Positions 23,593 through 37,104 of a DNA stretch of 64,000 nucleotides are shown here, one piece after another. Position 1 is the stretch's first letter, and the number at the start of each line of letters is the position of its first letter. Below the pieces are notes generated by a model that was not told where the DNA came from, did not search any database, and worked only from the letters and a program-made list of their open reading frames with translations. Source of the DNA: Allium sativum (Eukaryota > Streptophyta > Magnoliopsida > Asparagales > Amaryllidaceae); the NCBI GenBank assembly GCA_030737875.1, contig CM060911.1, forward strand, positions 53,773,501 to 53,837,500, in the 5' to 3' direction. Made by a program: the position numbers and the translations under genes.

Positions 23593-23691
23593 GCTGTGCT
23601 GACATGATCACTAGCCTTATTTTCAAAGACTTTGCACGAGTTATTCGTGAGCAGTCTTCCAGATTTTTATACTCAGATACAGTTGCACTGT
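23593..23691 (+). pseudogene. Captured exon, 99 nt, unidentified gene
   Basis: Acceptor CTCTTTAG precedes the segment (AG at 23591-23592) and a consensus donor GTAAGT follows at 23692. One frame is open throughout and reads CADMITSLIFKDFARVIR, then SSRFLYSDTVAL. Both splice sites and the frame are intact, which supports a genuine exon carried by the Helitron. I cannot name the source gene. Confidence 0.45.
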
Positions 23692-26600
23692 GTAAGTTCT
23701 AAGCTTTTGAATTTTAATTATTAGGTATGGAGACAAACTATTCTTTAGTACTTATGTTTTTTGTTTATATCAGATTAGTTGATATTCATAGTTTGCTTTT
23801 AATCAATGCTGTACTGCGAGATTTTTAAGGCAACGTATCTAAAATTAACATTAGCTTTATTCAACTTTCACACGCATCATCTAATTATGATATTTTATGC
23901 CATTGCCAAAAACAAAAATTGTTATTCCTGCTATTCTTCTTTGTTATTCCCTATTTCTATGTATATAAATATTTTATAGTTAAACCCAATTCAAATAGTT
24001 AAACGTCGTTAAGACCGATGTACTTAAAATCAAATAAATTAGCATGTAGACATGACCTAAAATGAGGGGAAACAATTCTTTGGAAGAAAGATATACCATG
24101 GATGAAAGGCTACATTGTGCACCCTACATGACATTATATTACTTTGGCATGTAGCTTCCTTGGACTCTTTGCACAGAGACCCAAATCTATACAGGCCACG
24201 AGAGAGCACTTGCATATCTGGCATGGAAATATGGTTGTTAGACAATTTCATAGATATAGTAATTTATTATAGTTCAATCAAGATACATATATTTGGTGTA
24301 TTTTAAATGAATGCATTTGGCTACGTACATACGAATTTGCTTTGTGTACCATCAAATTAACACGTGCTCTCCCTTTATTTGTATTTGATCGATTTAAATG
24401 GATTTACTCCTACATGGGTTATATTATGGTTCAGATGCCATGGTTTTATATGAAACTTATGGTCTCCATAATAGGACTCAAGCCACTGTAAGCTTTAGTC
24501 TTGGATAATCATGTTAATGCCTCATGCAACAACGTGCATATACGGTCGATAAATATTTGATTATTTTTTTCCACATTTATTGTCTCATGACAACATCCAG
24601 TTTGATTTGTATAATACTTTATATATGTACAATATTCATCATTTTATACCATACAAATATTTTCATTATAGCCATTATTAGTACTGCCATTTAGCTTCAG
24701 CTCTGCATTAAACCTGTTGGTTATATAGTTTCAAGAATTTCTTAAGAAGTCGATTATTGATAAATAATATCGATATATGTTATATAATTTTTAGTAAACT
24801 GTATATGTTATATGTTTATCTCTCTCTCATTTCACATGATTTTTTTTCCATTGTGTAAAATTTAATCTTCTTCTTCCATTTGTTTATGTTTTTTTCTTCA
24901 TTTTTTAAATAGACAGTACCAAATCTTTTAATTTGTAAAGTCTTACATGTAATTTCCTTTTTTCATTTGTTATTTTTTTCAGCAGTTCCAGTATGTTTAA
25001 TATTAAAAATAATAATCAATAATTTACATTTACCCCTTGTTCAAGCAAATTCAGTTAGTCAATGATTTGGACGATGTACAATCACCAATCATTTGTAAAG
25101 TATTCCAAGGCAAAGGCAAGGTTTCCAAATATTTTATGTACAAACACGAAATATATGTGATTAATTTAGATATACCCAAATATTTTATTTTTCCTTCTTT
25201 TTAAAAAAATCATGTCTATGTACAACTGAGTTTTTTCTTAATTAGCATATTTTTTGGCCTAATTTTTTTAGTCAAATAATTTATCTTTATGCATACTCTA
25301 TGTTTAATTAATAATAAGTGTACGTGTGCTTATTTAGCTTACAACTCTTTACCATTATTTTTCATGAATTTATATAGTTTTTCCAGATATTGTAATTTAA
25401 CTTCATTTATTTTTCAAGTACAATATTATGACAAAATCATGTGAAAAATTGTTGCCAACGTGATGCTCATTTTACATGGATTCCTTTTTCCAACTCTTAT
25501 TTATCAACTACGTTATAATATGTTATGTCAACTTTACGTAGGGCATTGAGAGACAAGCAGTTGTCTGGCCTAGATTCATGCCTGTCTTCCGCATCGAATT
25601 TCAACCTCTCTTGCATCGAACTTCAACTATGATTAGCATGTGACATTGGAGACTTCAATATCGCTAGGCTTCCAAAAAAGTTCTCACGGTCCACAAAGAT
25701 GTGCAAATTGAATTCCATGCTTTAACCACAATTTTCCAGTGCCAAGTTCTTGAATAACCCATCAAAAATTTCTCCTGTATCTCACACAACAAAATATCTG
25801 ATAGGTATGAATTACAAACTCAATTTAATATAAAAAGGTCCCTTCTTTGTTAAGAGTTCGATGGATATCAGACATTAACCTTTTACGGTTTTTTCCAATG
25901 ACTATCTTCTTATATTCACATTGCATTACAACTCATTTACATGTTCTGCTGGCTACACGTTTAACTATCTACTTTTGGTGTTACCTCAACTTAAAGTCAA
26001 CAGTCCAAACAAATATAGCCTAATTTCAGTTTGGTCGCAGCTTAGTTCATTCACAAAAAAATTGTATATCGTCTAATACACCGACAGCTAAGCCATTAAT
26101 CAAAAACATGTTGGGGTTGGCTAGAGATGAAACCTATAATAAAAGACAAAGTCATTATAAATGTAATAATAATAGTAAGAAATTTAAAGGTGAAAGCATA
26201 AATAAAGATAAAATGAAATTTCAAATTTAACATTTAGATATATGCAAAATTAATATTTACTGTGATCTCGAAAATGTGTCAACAAGCTTCAAAACTCATT
26301 ACCTATAAATAGCTCAAACTGTGAATTCATTTCATTAAATCATGTACATACGAAGATGACACGGGAGACCTCTGCCAAGTCTAAGAAGTCAACGACCAGA
26401 CAGCAAACAATGGAAGAAATATTTCATGTAGTGAACTTCGTCTCTATTTACAATGCTAATTCCTCCTTACAACATTTTTTCCCAACCAGTGTAATGTTAC
26501 TTGCCAACCAATGGCATAATCACAAACCTAAAATGCATAGTAATAAAAGCAGATAATTATGCTAAATAGATTCTTTTTCCTTCATGGTTAACCAAAGAGT

Positions 26601-28048
26601 CATACTTTTTCAATTGGATATGGTTCAACATGCAAATTGTTTTCTCTAAGGGTTGAAATGCATAGAAAATCTACAATTTGACTTAGAATAAGATCATTTG
26701 ATTTTGAAAAACACTGCTAAATGTGATATTTGGTTTTATTTTAATATAAGATGTTCTGATTTACTGTATGTCTATAACATATATTTTGCAGTATGCATTA
26801 ATTTTTTTATATGAAATATTTATATTCATTAAAATGTTTCATTGATTTTAACTTAATAAACAATTCAATGGTTCATATAAACGTCCAAGCGAGCAATGCA
26901 GTTGACCATCGTAGCTTGAATATCAACTATTTTAACATTTAGATGGATTCATTTTATGAAAGTACTGGATTCAAAATTGAGTTAACCTATATTCATATAT
27001 AAAAATTAAATATTTAGAATTTGGACCAAAATATATTTTCAATTTTTCTACTTCAACATTTTGTTGAAACAAAACAAGAAAAACCAAGTACTACATTACG
27101 ATTAATACAAAAATGAAAGTTATAGATAGTACATAACCTTCTTTATGGTTAGCTCTTTCAGAATGAAGCTTTGTTTTTTCTTCAGCAAAGTAATTGACAA
27201 CATTATGTGTTGTATTAGGATATAAGATTGTTCAATATGTGAAATTGTTTAATTGGATATTTTGATATTATGGCTGGGATTCGAAGAAATTTATGGTTTG
27301 AATGATTACTGTGAAACTATTTTTGCTACTTCTCCAACTTTAAGCTTCAGATTTATTAATTATTTTTAATAATATTCTTTATTATTAGTTAAGCGGTATT
27401 ATTTCTTTTTTTATTTAATCTATTTTGGGTTTTTCCCCTTATCTCCTTTCTTAGGTAGCTTGATGTATTCATTCATCTTATCACATAAATCTGTTACACC
27501 TTTCAGGTTGACCTCCTAAATGTTATAAAAATTTAGCTCCATTTCCTATCAACTGTTTTCTCTTGACCTTTTTTTTAAACTTACAATACTAAAATGAATA
27601 AAAATTATCACTACTCATTTACAACCAGATTATTGGGGTCAGTTAGTTGTTCCTGCAGCTTTAAATGAATGCATTAGTTATTAGTTAATCCACATTGGTA
27701 ATAAAGTGCCAAAGGCCCAAAACTTGCAAGCAAAGGATAGAAATTTGTATTTCATCATCCTTTCTTTCAAAAAATCTGACTGCAAAAAGCATGCTTTAAA
27801 AATGGCACGTGAGTCTACAACAAGTATAGGCTTTTATTTGGACTATAGGACTTTGGCTATTGGAATTCCAATCACTATTTGGGTATTGCTTCAGCTTTTC
27901 CTTCTTCATTAATGTACAAGTATCATTATGTATTGCTTTTGAGCTTTGACATCTGAGTTTGTGGTTATTTTCATATATGCAAAAGCATTTGTGATAAGAT
28001 GATGCATGAACTGAACCAGCATTCGTCACCTCTGTCCTTGATTGATTC

Positions 28049-28326
28049 ATGATGATCTATGAGGCATCTTCTCTTGAATATAAGAAAGCTGATGGTCATC
28101 ACCTTTCTTCTTTCCCTGTAATGTGTCGCATGAAATTAAAGCACTTGATTGCAACTGCATTTTGGAATGCTGGCGATGTAAATGTTGCATTCATTCAAAT
28201 TCCTGTAGGTTTACTCCAAAGTATCATCCTGATTTTTGTTTCCAGCATTATTCCGACTTTGAAAATAAAGATCCCCTAAAGGAGCGCGCTTTAGTTGGAG
28301 TCCCGATGAAGCATATGAAGGTACCG
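28049..28326 (+). pseudogene. Possible exon fragment in Helitron, Cys-rich in one frame
   Basis: Two overlapping frames stay open here. The frame from 28123 is cysteine-rich near its start (CNCILECWRCKCCIHSNSC) and ends at ATGAAG|GTACCG, a usable splice donor near 28320. The composition is more balanced than the flanks. It is probably a gene fragment, but the frame choice and identity are uncertain. Confidence 0.25.
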
Positions 28327-29662
28327 TTTTGAGTTTGTAAAGTCTTAAAAGCTGCACTTTGTTGTGGCAGTAACATGCTTTTTAAACAGTCCACTTTCAA
28401 TATAGATGCTATTCTTTAAATATTAATGGAATTTAATCCTCATAATCATTAAAGAATCACATTTTCTAACTTTGTATATTCATCTTTGGTTGATGGACAA
28501 TAAAAATTAACATACTTTGTTATGTTATTGAAGCTACGTTTTCAACGGCAGAAGTGATTCTTTTAACATAAAATATTGTCTTTTAGAGTTGAGTTCATGA
28601 ATATATTTTAGCAGTACAAGTGAATTTTCCTCCCTACATTCATGGATAATATTACGTTGTAGCAACAACGGAAAACTAATGCGGGACGTTTACACTGTGT
28701 TATGATTTAAGCATGTTTTGTTTGCATGTATGCCAGGTTAGTACTGCTTATTTAGAATTTACATGGATATGTGCAAGTTGCATAACTTTAAATGTTCTGT
28801 AGCCTCACCGATTGTTTTGTGATGCAATTTTACACCAGATTGAAGTCTAACTACTGTGTATTTGTCAATAGTATCAGATTTTACAAGTATGGATTCACTT
28901 TGTTTTACACAGTTTTTGTTTTATGCAGGCAGGTTTAACTTTCTAGAAAATAATATTCAACTGATGGGTGGCGGACAAACATATGAATTGTTCATGCTGC
29001 CCGCTAATTAAATTGGCACAATGATTGGTCGATGTTGGACTTTCGTTCATTGGTGTACTAACAGCAAGACAAAAAAAGAGATCATGTCACGAGAAGAAGG
29101 AATGATGTACATAATACTGATACTAATGTTCTTTATATTTTATGCTATGAGTTTATACAACTATTTTACCATCAATTCTGTAGGGACTTTGTATCTTTTA
29201 GGGAATGTTCACTGTCCATCTTTTAGTAAAGCCTTATATAAAAAGAGTTTGTGGGAAAATTTTCTGTACATTTTTTTTGGATAAGGTTATCTTTAAAAAT
29301 AATAATGTTGATTTAAGTTAAGTATGATTCTTACATGGGGTGCAATAATAATTTCACAGTGAGACGCATTTGATCGTAGATTATATAAAAATACATACTA
29401 AGTAGTGTTTCATAGAAGTAGCTAACGACCATTTTACCACCAAATATAATTGTTGTTGACTTAAAACTTTTTCTCACGTTTACTTGCGGTCTATTAGTAT
29501 ATATTTTATAACTCATCATTATTGACTTTTTTTTAGAAGAAATGTGTTATATACATGGTATGCGTTCATTTTGATAGCATCACAAATTAAATATATCAAA
29601 GTAACATTTCAAAAGTAAAATGAACAAAAAAACGAAGGAATATTACAAAAATATAGCTCAAG

Positions 29663-29691
29663 CCCGTGTGCGAAGCACGGGTTCGCACTTG
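29663..29691 (+). terminator. Helitron 3' terminal hairpin and end
   Basis: Perfect 6-bp arms CCCGTG/CACGGG with loop TGCGAAG are followed by TTCGCA and CTTG. In Helitrons this hairpin marks the 3' end of transfer during rolling-circle transposition. Confidence 0.75.
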
Positions 29692-30228
29692 TTGTATGGG
29701 TAACTCACTAAGATTTATAATTTAATTAGATGGCCAAATGCACAGATGCACACAGCACATATGCACTTATCAAATAACTTGTAAATTCAAATTGCAGGAT
29801 CTGAAATGACGAGGAGAGATACATCCGGCAAGTGGAGGACCTGAAATGACATGGAGAGATACGGTTTTTGGTTCATGGCATTGCTACTTTGTAGAATGCA
29901 CACTGATCGTATTTGTTGGCACTTGTATTGAAGGTGGTATGTGTTGGCACTTTTGCTACTTTTAAATTATGTATTTAATCGTATGTGTTATATATTTAAA
30001 GTGTTGAATTACGTATTTGATCATATGTATTCAAGGTGGTATGTATTGAAGGTTTGAATGTGATGATGAATGTGATGGATGTGTTTCTTCTATGTACAAA
30101 ACTGATATTGCAAAATTTATAATTAAAGTGTTGTATTTACCTTCTTTTACTGTTACATTTGCTTTTTTCCTAATGTTGTATTTCAAGATAAAGGTGCTGC
30201 ATTACATAAAATAGTAGTAAGTCCACAT

Positions 30229-30595
30229 GGCATGTGGACTACAACAGCTGACGTGGCATGTGACACGTGTGCCGTTGACGTGGAGAGCTGACGCGTCGTG
30301 TGACACGTAGGTAGCTGACATGGAAAGCTGACGTGGTCGCCGCTATCGTGACCTGATAGCCAGGATCTAACTAATTTTCAAGCAACGCTGAATAATGTTG
30401 CATTACATATATAATGCAACACTTTCTTTCCATGGCAGTAGATGTGCTAAAGCGTTGCCTTAGAGGGCTAAGGCAACGGCCGCAGATGCCACACCCTTCC
30501 GGTGTTGCCTGTTTGAAAAAAGGGGAAAATGCAACACTTTTTCGATCTAAGGCCACATAAAACTTGTGCCAAATATGCCTACTTTTGTGGTAGTG
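30229..30595. repeat. Right subterminal region of the large CACTA element
   Basis: TGACGTGG occurs exactly at 30249, 30276 and 30329, with variants TGACGCG near 30289 and TGACATGG near 30316, and related 'gtgacacgt' words between. Nearer the end, 'gcaacgct', 'gttgcatt' and 'atgcaacac' recur in both orientations (30382-30540). In CACTA elements, short subterminal repeats like these bind the element's TNPA-type protein. Confidence 0.6.
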
Positions 30596-30598
30596 GTA

Positions 30599-32046
30599 CC
30601 TCTGATTAAATTTGCAATTATAGAAAATCCATCTCTTTCTATTCTTTCCACATGAACCATGCAAGTCTTAAAATTACCTTAAACTTCTCTCTATTAAACA
30701 ATAACAACGTTGAGAGACATCTTTTCAATATTTTCTTTTTTTAACTATTTAATGTTGACAATTTCTGGTTTCTACTTCTTAATTCCTCTTCTAAGGTTTT
30801 CCATAATTGCTACTCAAGTTTTATGGTTTATTCACATATTGGAATAATTCCTCAAAGCTCTAGACACTACTGGAATCATTCTACCAAATCATGTTTAATC
30901 CTCTAAAATTTATCTTTTTAAAATCTTTCTCAAAAGTTATAAACTAGGGAAGATAAGATTAATTACTTCTACTCACTCGCCATGGTTTTCTCCTTTTTTT
31001 TGAAAAGGATTATGCACTTTAACTCAGTTGGAGCTACATGCCTATTTTAATGCATATTTCCTTCCAAGAGGAATTAATAAGATCAAGTTCATATGAATCA
31101 TTTCTAAAGAGAACTTCTGTGCTCTGTGTAAATCAATAAGGATACTTCATTATTTAAATATTTTTCATTTATTTGTTGAAATAATCAGCACAAAATATAA
31201 TGCTTCAGTTATACTTTGTACATCTCTTTTGCAACACATTTCCATTTACTTTAGCAAAATATGCTTACTTACAAACTTATTGGTCCATAAAAACGTGTAT
31301 TATAATTATTCTTGTTCCAATAAGTTAAAGTGTGTCACGAACCGTTCTTTATGAAAAACTATATATTTTCTTTCCAAAACAAATTTGTATAATTTTCTCA
31401 AAAATTTATTTTAATGCTAATCTCAATATTACCAACTAGTTCATTTCTGAAAATTGTAAACTTTCAAACTTGAAACTTGAAAACACTTCTAGAAATCTTT
31501 ATATACATATATATATATATATAATTTTTTTCAAGTTCTTTTTGGAAGTTTAACTATTGGACTAAGTACAAGTTGGTTTTCTTAACTGTCATTTCCAAAT
31601 CATTTGTGCAAACTTATAATTCTTTGTCCTAATTTCTCTTTCACACTAATTCCTCCAAAGCTATGTCTAAATTGGAATCGGTGCTTAGTGCTAGTTTTGC
31701 GCCTAATGTATATATATAAATCCATTTTCCTTCTTACTCGTTGTGTGTTTAATAGGCTCTACTGCCCAACCCTATAATCTGAAATACTGAGATTTCAGCT
31801 ATTAACGCATGAAATTCTCCTTTTTATTACAAAACATATTGTACACTTAACATTCTAGCCACTCATAGGTTTATTGTTCTTAAATTTTTATAATCATTTC
31901 CTTAATATACAAAACTGATATCCCAACTTTTTACCATGTGTTGCTTCACTTATTAAGTTGGTTTCTTCATGGAACTAGGTATATATATAATATTTATATT
32001 TTGAAAATAAAAATATGCTCACTCACTATCTATATAAGGATCCTGA
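30599..32046 (-). mobile_element. LARD internal region, 5' part
   Basis: This continues the internal region interrupted by the CACTA element. It is AT-rich and non-coding; no gag frame is detectable on either strand. It joins the primer-binding site at its right edge. Confidence 0.65.
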
Positions 32047-32064
32047 ACCTAAGCTCTGATACCA
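32047..32064 (-). promoter_or_regulatory. Primer-binding site of LARD (tRNA-iMet)
   Basis: The minus strand reads TGGTATCAGAGCTTAGGT, two bases after the LTR end at 32067. The first 12 bases are the exact complement of the initiator-Met tRNA 3' end. This fixes the element's orientation and identifies 32067-42961 as its 5' LTR. Confidence 0.85.
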
Positions 32065-35000
32065 AATGTAACAACTAAATTTTCAGCGGGTCCAAATTTT
32101 TTTAACTGTTAACATCCAAGTTCAATGAAATTCTGGTTGGTTTGTCTAGTATCATGAAGAAAGGCAAAGATAAATATATCAGAGCCCATAATAAAATTTC
32201 TCATAGCGGAACTGAATAAAATACAATAGTAAGGAAATAATCACCATAATAATGACACCAAGTAGCAAGTGTCTCTAAGCTGTAAAAAAGTATCTTCCAC
32301 CTGTCAAACTTGCGAGTTTGTTATGCGGAGGGAATCAGAACGAAAGTTCTAGTAAATGAAAAAATTATACATTTTAAAGATAACACTACTCATACCGTTC
32401 TATCATTGATTTACTTTTATTATGTTGTTAGGGTTTATAACTTGCTCGCCTCTACGCATACATCGCTCCCATCTACTCCCCGGTAGATCAAACCCAATAA
32501 CCCACATATGTGTAGCTATTTGCCTAATATATCTATGTGCTACCCATAATACCCTTCTCGAAAGGCTTCCGCCGTCACGATATGAAAGCATACTAAATAT
32601 CCATCGTCACGCTACGGAAGAGTATTAGCTCTCCATCGCCAGGCTACAAAAGCATACTATCCGCTATTTAGCTAAACCCTTGCACAGAGGTAATACTCGG
32701 ACACCTAAGATGCACCACCCAGTGCATACACCGAGGACCTACTGGCGATCGTACCGTCTACTATTTGAATTCCTCTATCAAGCTAAATCCTTGTAGGGAA
32801 CTCGGTCAGGGGATTTCTACATCTGCCTACGATATAGCCATGCATAGATTGGTCTGACCTTTTTTCTCGTTTGATATGGCCCCACTCGGCCCCCAACTAA
32901 TGGAAGACCATTTCAAGAGAAAAATGACTTTTTATCTAACAAACAATTTAAACATCCAATTGGCATTGTCTCTCATCCAGTGTCTCGATATTGAAAGACC
33001 ATTAGCCTGTTGGTTTAGCTCTAGTCTTTCTGTACACGCTTTGACTGAAGATGATAGGTATCTGACGATCTACTATCCTTATTGGGTCCTTACAATGAAG
33101 CCTGCTCTCGGAAATGAGGCAACCATCAATTTCTAAAAATCATCTCATCAATCTTTTGCTTCCCTCAGCAAAAATGCAGCCAAGACATACTCTATGGATG
33201 AAACTGTACAGGCCTGCTTTCGAGATAGCTGACCACGGGAATCTCCCAAAAGGTCATCTCAGTGTATCCTCATGTCCCGTAGAAATCTCGAACTTCTTTC
33301 CTTTGGGGCTCAGCTGGCCATGACTTCACCTCAGAGGTCTTTCTTTAGTTTTGTCAAATACTAAGTTGGACATGATTTCACCATGTCTTCGGACACCTAC
33401 AATAATCTTCCCCGTTGGGCTCTTCATTAAGGATTCTTTCAGATTGGTCCAAACGCATCTCGCTATTTCATTAGACCCTATGTCTAATCTTTTGTTATGC
33501 GCTTGTTACGACCTGAGGACTTTCGACCCCGAAAATCAACATAAACACCATGTCGACTATTCAAGCATCGGAAATACCGGACCATTAATAGAAAGAAGTT
33601 AGAGGGTGAGAAGTAGAAAGAAAGTTAGAATAGAATAAGAAGAAGAAGATCACAATAGAATAAACACGAATCTCACAGCGGAACGAATAAAATATATTAT
33701 ATAACATAAACTTTTGAAATACAAACTTATAACTGTATATACATACCATTTCAGAGTACGACTAATAACATCACAACGGAAATAAACTCTATATATAACT
33801 AATGTTGAAGCCTCCTGCTCCAAGCTCCTCCAAGTATCTAAAAAATCCCGACTACTTGACTGTCCGTACAAATTTGGGCACCCAAGAGTTTAGGGAAAAC
33901 AAAAAAAATAAACTCTGGGTCAGTCATGTGACTGGTGTGAGTAAACTCCAATCATTTGGTTTAACTTTTAAAATCCTTTTTAAAAGAAATGATAATCATA
34001 AGACCGATCCACACATAAACACAAACGGTTTTTACCTTACGATAACCCAAAATATTTCTTAAGATCAATATTTTTTGATATTATAATAATGTTTAAATCA
34101 AGTACATAGAAATCTAGTAGAACGCATTCATCTCACGCTCTACATATATATTATACAATCAAAAACTACGGGCTCTTATTGGGTAATGGATTTTCAACTA
34201 TGACGAGGTATGGAACCACCTTTCGATCTGTGTACTCTAGAAGCGATACACTGAAGTTCAACAAGAACATCTTGTAACTCGGCCACACATGACCGACCAT
34301 TCATTTCGCTTGAATGTTCCGAATATATTATCACCTTGCGGTTGGTATACCAACATAACCATTCTCAGGAGATATAGAAGCGAAAGAAGTAACAAATATG
34401 AATATTCTCCAGATGGTGACAATATACCCTAATTGGGTGCGACCCACTTACCCATGCTGCCAGCCCAATTTTCGCTATTTCCCGGTTGATAAGGCTTGAG
34501 GTCATAACGTATATTTTTACGCTTCATCTACTTTGAATGCCACATCATCATACCCGCTAAATCACAAATTGATTTCTCCAAAAATACCGCGGGTATAAAG
34601 CTAAGAGAAACGAGTTTCTCCGCCACCAAACGTAAATATGTTTAAGAGATCAACTTACGCAATCTATTAGATATACTTTGTCAGACATTCATCCATATAC
34701 GTTGTCCTGGGACTGAACAACCCGAAGGCACTATTCTGTAAATCCATCTTAGGTAGTTTCAACCTAGGATTGCCAGAACAACCCTTGCATACACTCCGTC
34801 TTCAATCGTATTTGATTTGCAATGCTAATGCCATACGGAGTGGTTTTCAGATAATAAATCTGATCCTAGTCTCTCCGTATTGACAATGGAAATTGTCAAA
34901 AACTTTGATTGTCAGTTATTTAACTATCAAAGGAAAACATGTGTACAAACAATGGTCGTATTCCCAAATGGAAATCTTACCGATCAATCATCATTTAATT

Positions 35001-36169
35001 TCCCAATTTCCCATTTATTTATTAAAACCCATTTTACTTTGCACGATTCTTTTGGACAACGTTTCCATATATTCTCAACTCTTTATATTCCTTTATTTCG
35101 AAAATATACGTTATTAACTTTGGAAAACATTTCCATTTCTCATTCACGCATCATTAACCTTCCACAACCATTTGTCCCTAACCATAAACTAGTAAGAGAA
35201 CAATTCCCTAAGTATAAACCCCAAAGGCCGAAACCAACATCAGATCGATACTCAGACAACCATTCAACATAATTAATTTCCAGTCCGTTTCTAATGTTCT
35301 TAACCCCATTTCTTTATTTCTTATTTACAAAACTGTTTGCACAACTCTCTATTCAGTTTATGAATCCACTTCTTTATGGAAATCTTTGATTATAACGAGA
35401 ACGTTATAATCTTTGCTTTTGAACTATTTAATTTCAAAATATAACTTTTATTTAAATAAATAAATAAATAATTTATTTATTTGTTAAATAAATAAATCTT
35501 GATTATAACCGGAAAGTAAATGGTACTTTCCTAAATTCGGTAGAATCGAATTCCAACATATTTGAATTTATCACTTCAAATATTCATCATTTCCCTTTTA
35601 TATGGATGAATGTTTATAAAATTATTTTTATCAATATTAGATAATGTTTATAAAATTATAAAACTGGACAGAGTTAGTGAGATAACTTACATTGGCCGTT
35701 AATCGTTAAATAACGATTTACGGTTGATTGGTTAAATCAGCCGTTTAATTCCTCCATAAATTGAAACGATCTCCAAATATCTCCAAACGGTTCCAGTACG
35801 TAGCCGGCGACCATACGATCTCAACGGATCTTGTTTTGTCAAATTTAGATAACGTATGCACCTGTTATGAATTTTATAAGTTAAATGAGTATTTAAATTC
35901 TTTTAAACCAAATTTCAAAATTTTATTATTTTAATCATTGGTCTTACCTAAATACACCTCGGCCCAACATTTCAGATCCGTCCGCCTTGCGAATCCTATA
36001 CACAAGCTCTCCAAAATCCCTCAGACTTCTGTTGCCATATATCCCAAACTTCATGTTATATACATATCTATATTTTTAAATGGCTTCACACTTCTCCATC
36101 AATCCCGGGCATTTCCATTTTGAAAGTGGTCCAACCCATTAGTTAAAGCCCACATCCCTTACATTTTGA

Positions 36170-36720
36170 AAGTGCTCCAGTAAACTCATTTCCTTCATCC
36201 CAACTTCCTCAACGTCTTGCTCCTCTGGCATCCATCCTGATTAAAACAAAACCACATTTCCTATTCTTCCCACTTTATGTCAAACCCACTACACCGTTTC
36301 ACCCTGCCTTTCCTTCTTCTTTGACGTACTATGCTGCTCCTTCACCGAACTTTAAAACTGCACGTCCCCTTTGTTAACACGTCGGCCCATCTCCCTTTAT
36401 AACCAACCCGCACCACGTCGAATTCTCATCATCCTAGACATCACCATTGCTGACGCGATCTTCTCCCTCTAACCGCGTCGGCTGCTTCCTCCAACTAAAC
36501 CCAGCGCCGAGCTCAACTCTTTCGGCAGTTTGATCCCATCACCAACGTACATAGGCAGCCTCTCTCTCACCATTTTGCTCCACTCCTAACGCTCGACACA
36601 GCCATCACCAGTTCACAGAACTCGCACGCCTCACGTACGGCTTCCATGTTCCTCCAGTTTCGAACGCAACACCTGTAACTTGTCTGTTCGCCAATACTCT
36701 TCAAACCAAGATCCCTGAAC
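36170..36720 (+). other. Pyrimidine-rich, less AT-rich block with TATA-like site
   Basis: The stretch is rich in C and T on the plus strand, with CCTTTATAACCAACCCGC near 36395 resembling a TATA box and start region. It precedes the TA arrays and the plus-strand PIF/Harbinger remnant. It may be a promoter and leader acquired with an insertion. No open frame of note follows. Confidence 0.3.
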
Positions 36721-36907
36721 TACTCCTACCCAACAGCTTTCCTCCTAAGAAAGACCCCATTCTTTTTAAATCCATTCCATGCGTGCTTCAAAACTCACGG
36801 CATGTTTTATGTGGAGTATAGAATTATATATTTTTATTTTTTCTTTTATTCGAACACCATGGAAAATGTTCCAGTCCCTAAAGCCAAAAGAATGAACATT
36901 ATGTCTA

Positions 36908-36911
<4 letters not shown>

Positions 36912-36995
<84 letters not shown>

Positions 36996-37104
36996 CTATG
37001 ATTCCTTAGTGATTAAGGAATAAGGAAGGTACTGTCTGACGTGGGTTAGATTTTAGACAGGTACTTCCACGAATTTTCACTTAACTACTGCTGTAGGTGA
37101 TGGA

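Larger units (their letters stand above)
18422..29691 (+). mobile_element. Non-autonomous Helitron, 11.3 kb
   Basis: The 5' end is A|TCTATACTATACTATTAAAG, the typical plant Helitron start after a target A. The 3' end has a hairpin CCCGTG-TGCGAAG-CACGGG (29663-29681) followed, six bases later, by CTTG and a target T at 29692. The canonical terminus is CTRR, usually CTAG, so this one carries a variant base. No Rep/helicase frame was found. Inside are AT-rich introns-like sequence, scattered exon-like pieces with splice signals, microsatellites and a small module at 22076-22266, as expected of a Helitron that has picked up gene fragments. It has no target duplication, in keeping with the family. 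Confidence 0.75.
15427..30595. mobile_element. CACTA (En/Spm-type) DNA transposon, 15.2 kb, non-autonomous
   Basis: Ends are CACTACTACAAAAGC at 15427 and the inverted partner ending ..TTTTGTGGTAGTG at 30595, whose reverse complement is CACTACCACAAAAG. That is 12 of 13 terminal bases matching. The 3-bp target duplication GTA is exact (15424-15426 and 30596-30598), as expected for CACTA elements. Subterminal repeats are visible at the right end. No TNPD/TNP2-like transposase was recognised. The element carries a host AP-3 beta exon, a minisatellite, an unidentified 220-codon ORF on the minus strand and an 11.3-kb Helitron. Without the Helitron it would be about 3.9 kb. Confidence 0.85.

Noticed and set aside
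34880..35272. A 130-codon plus-strand frame in the solo LTR.
   Set aside because: It is antisense to the LTR, has no domain, and is not kept in the related LTRs.
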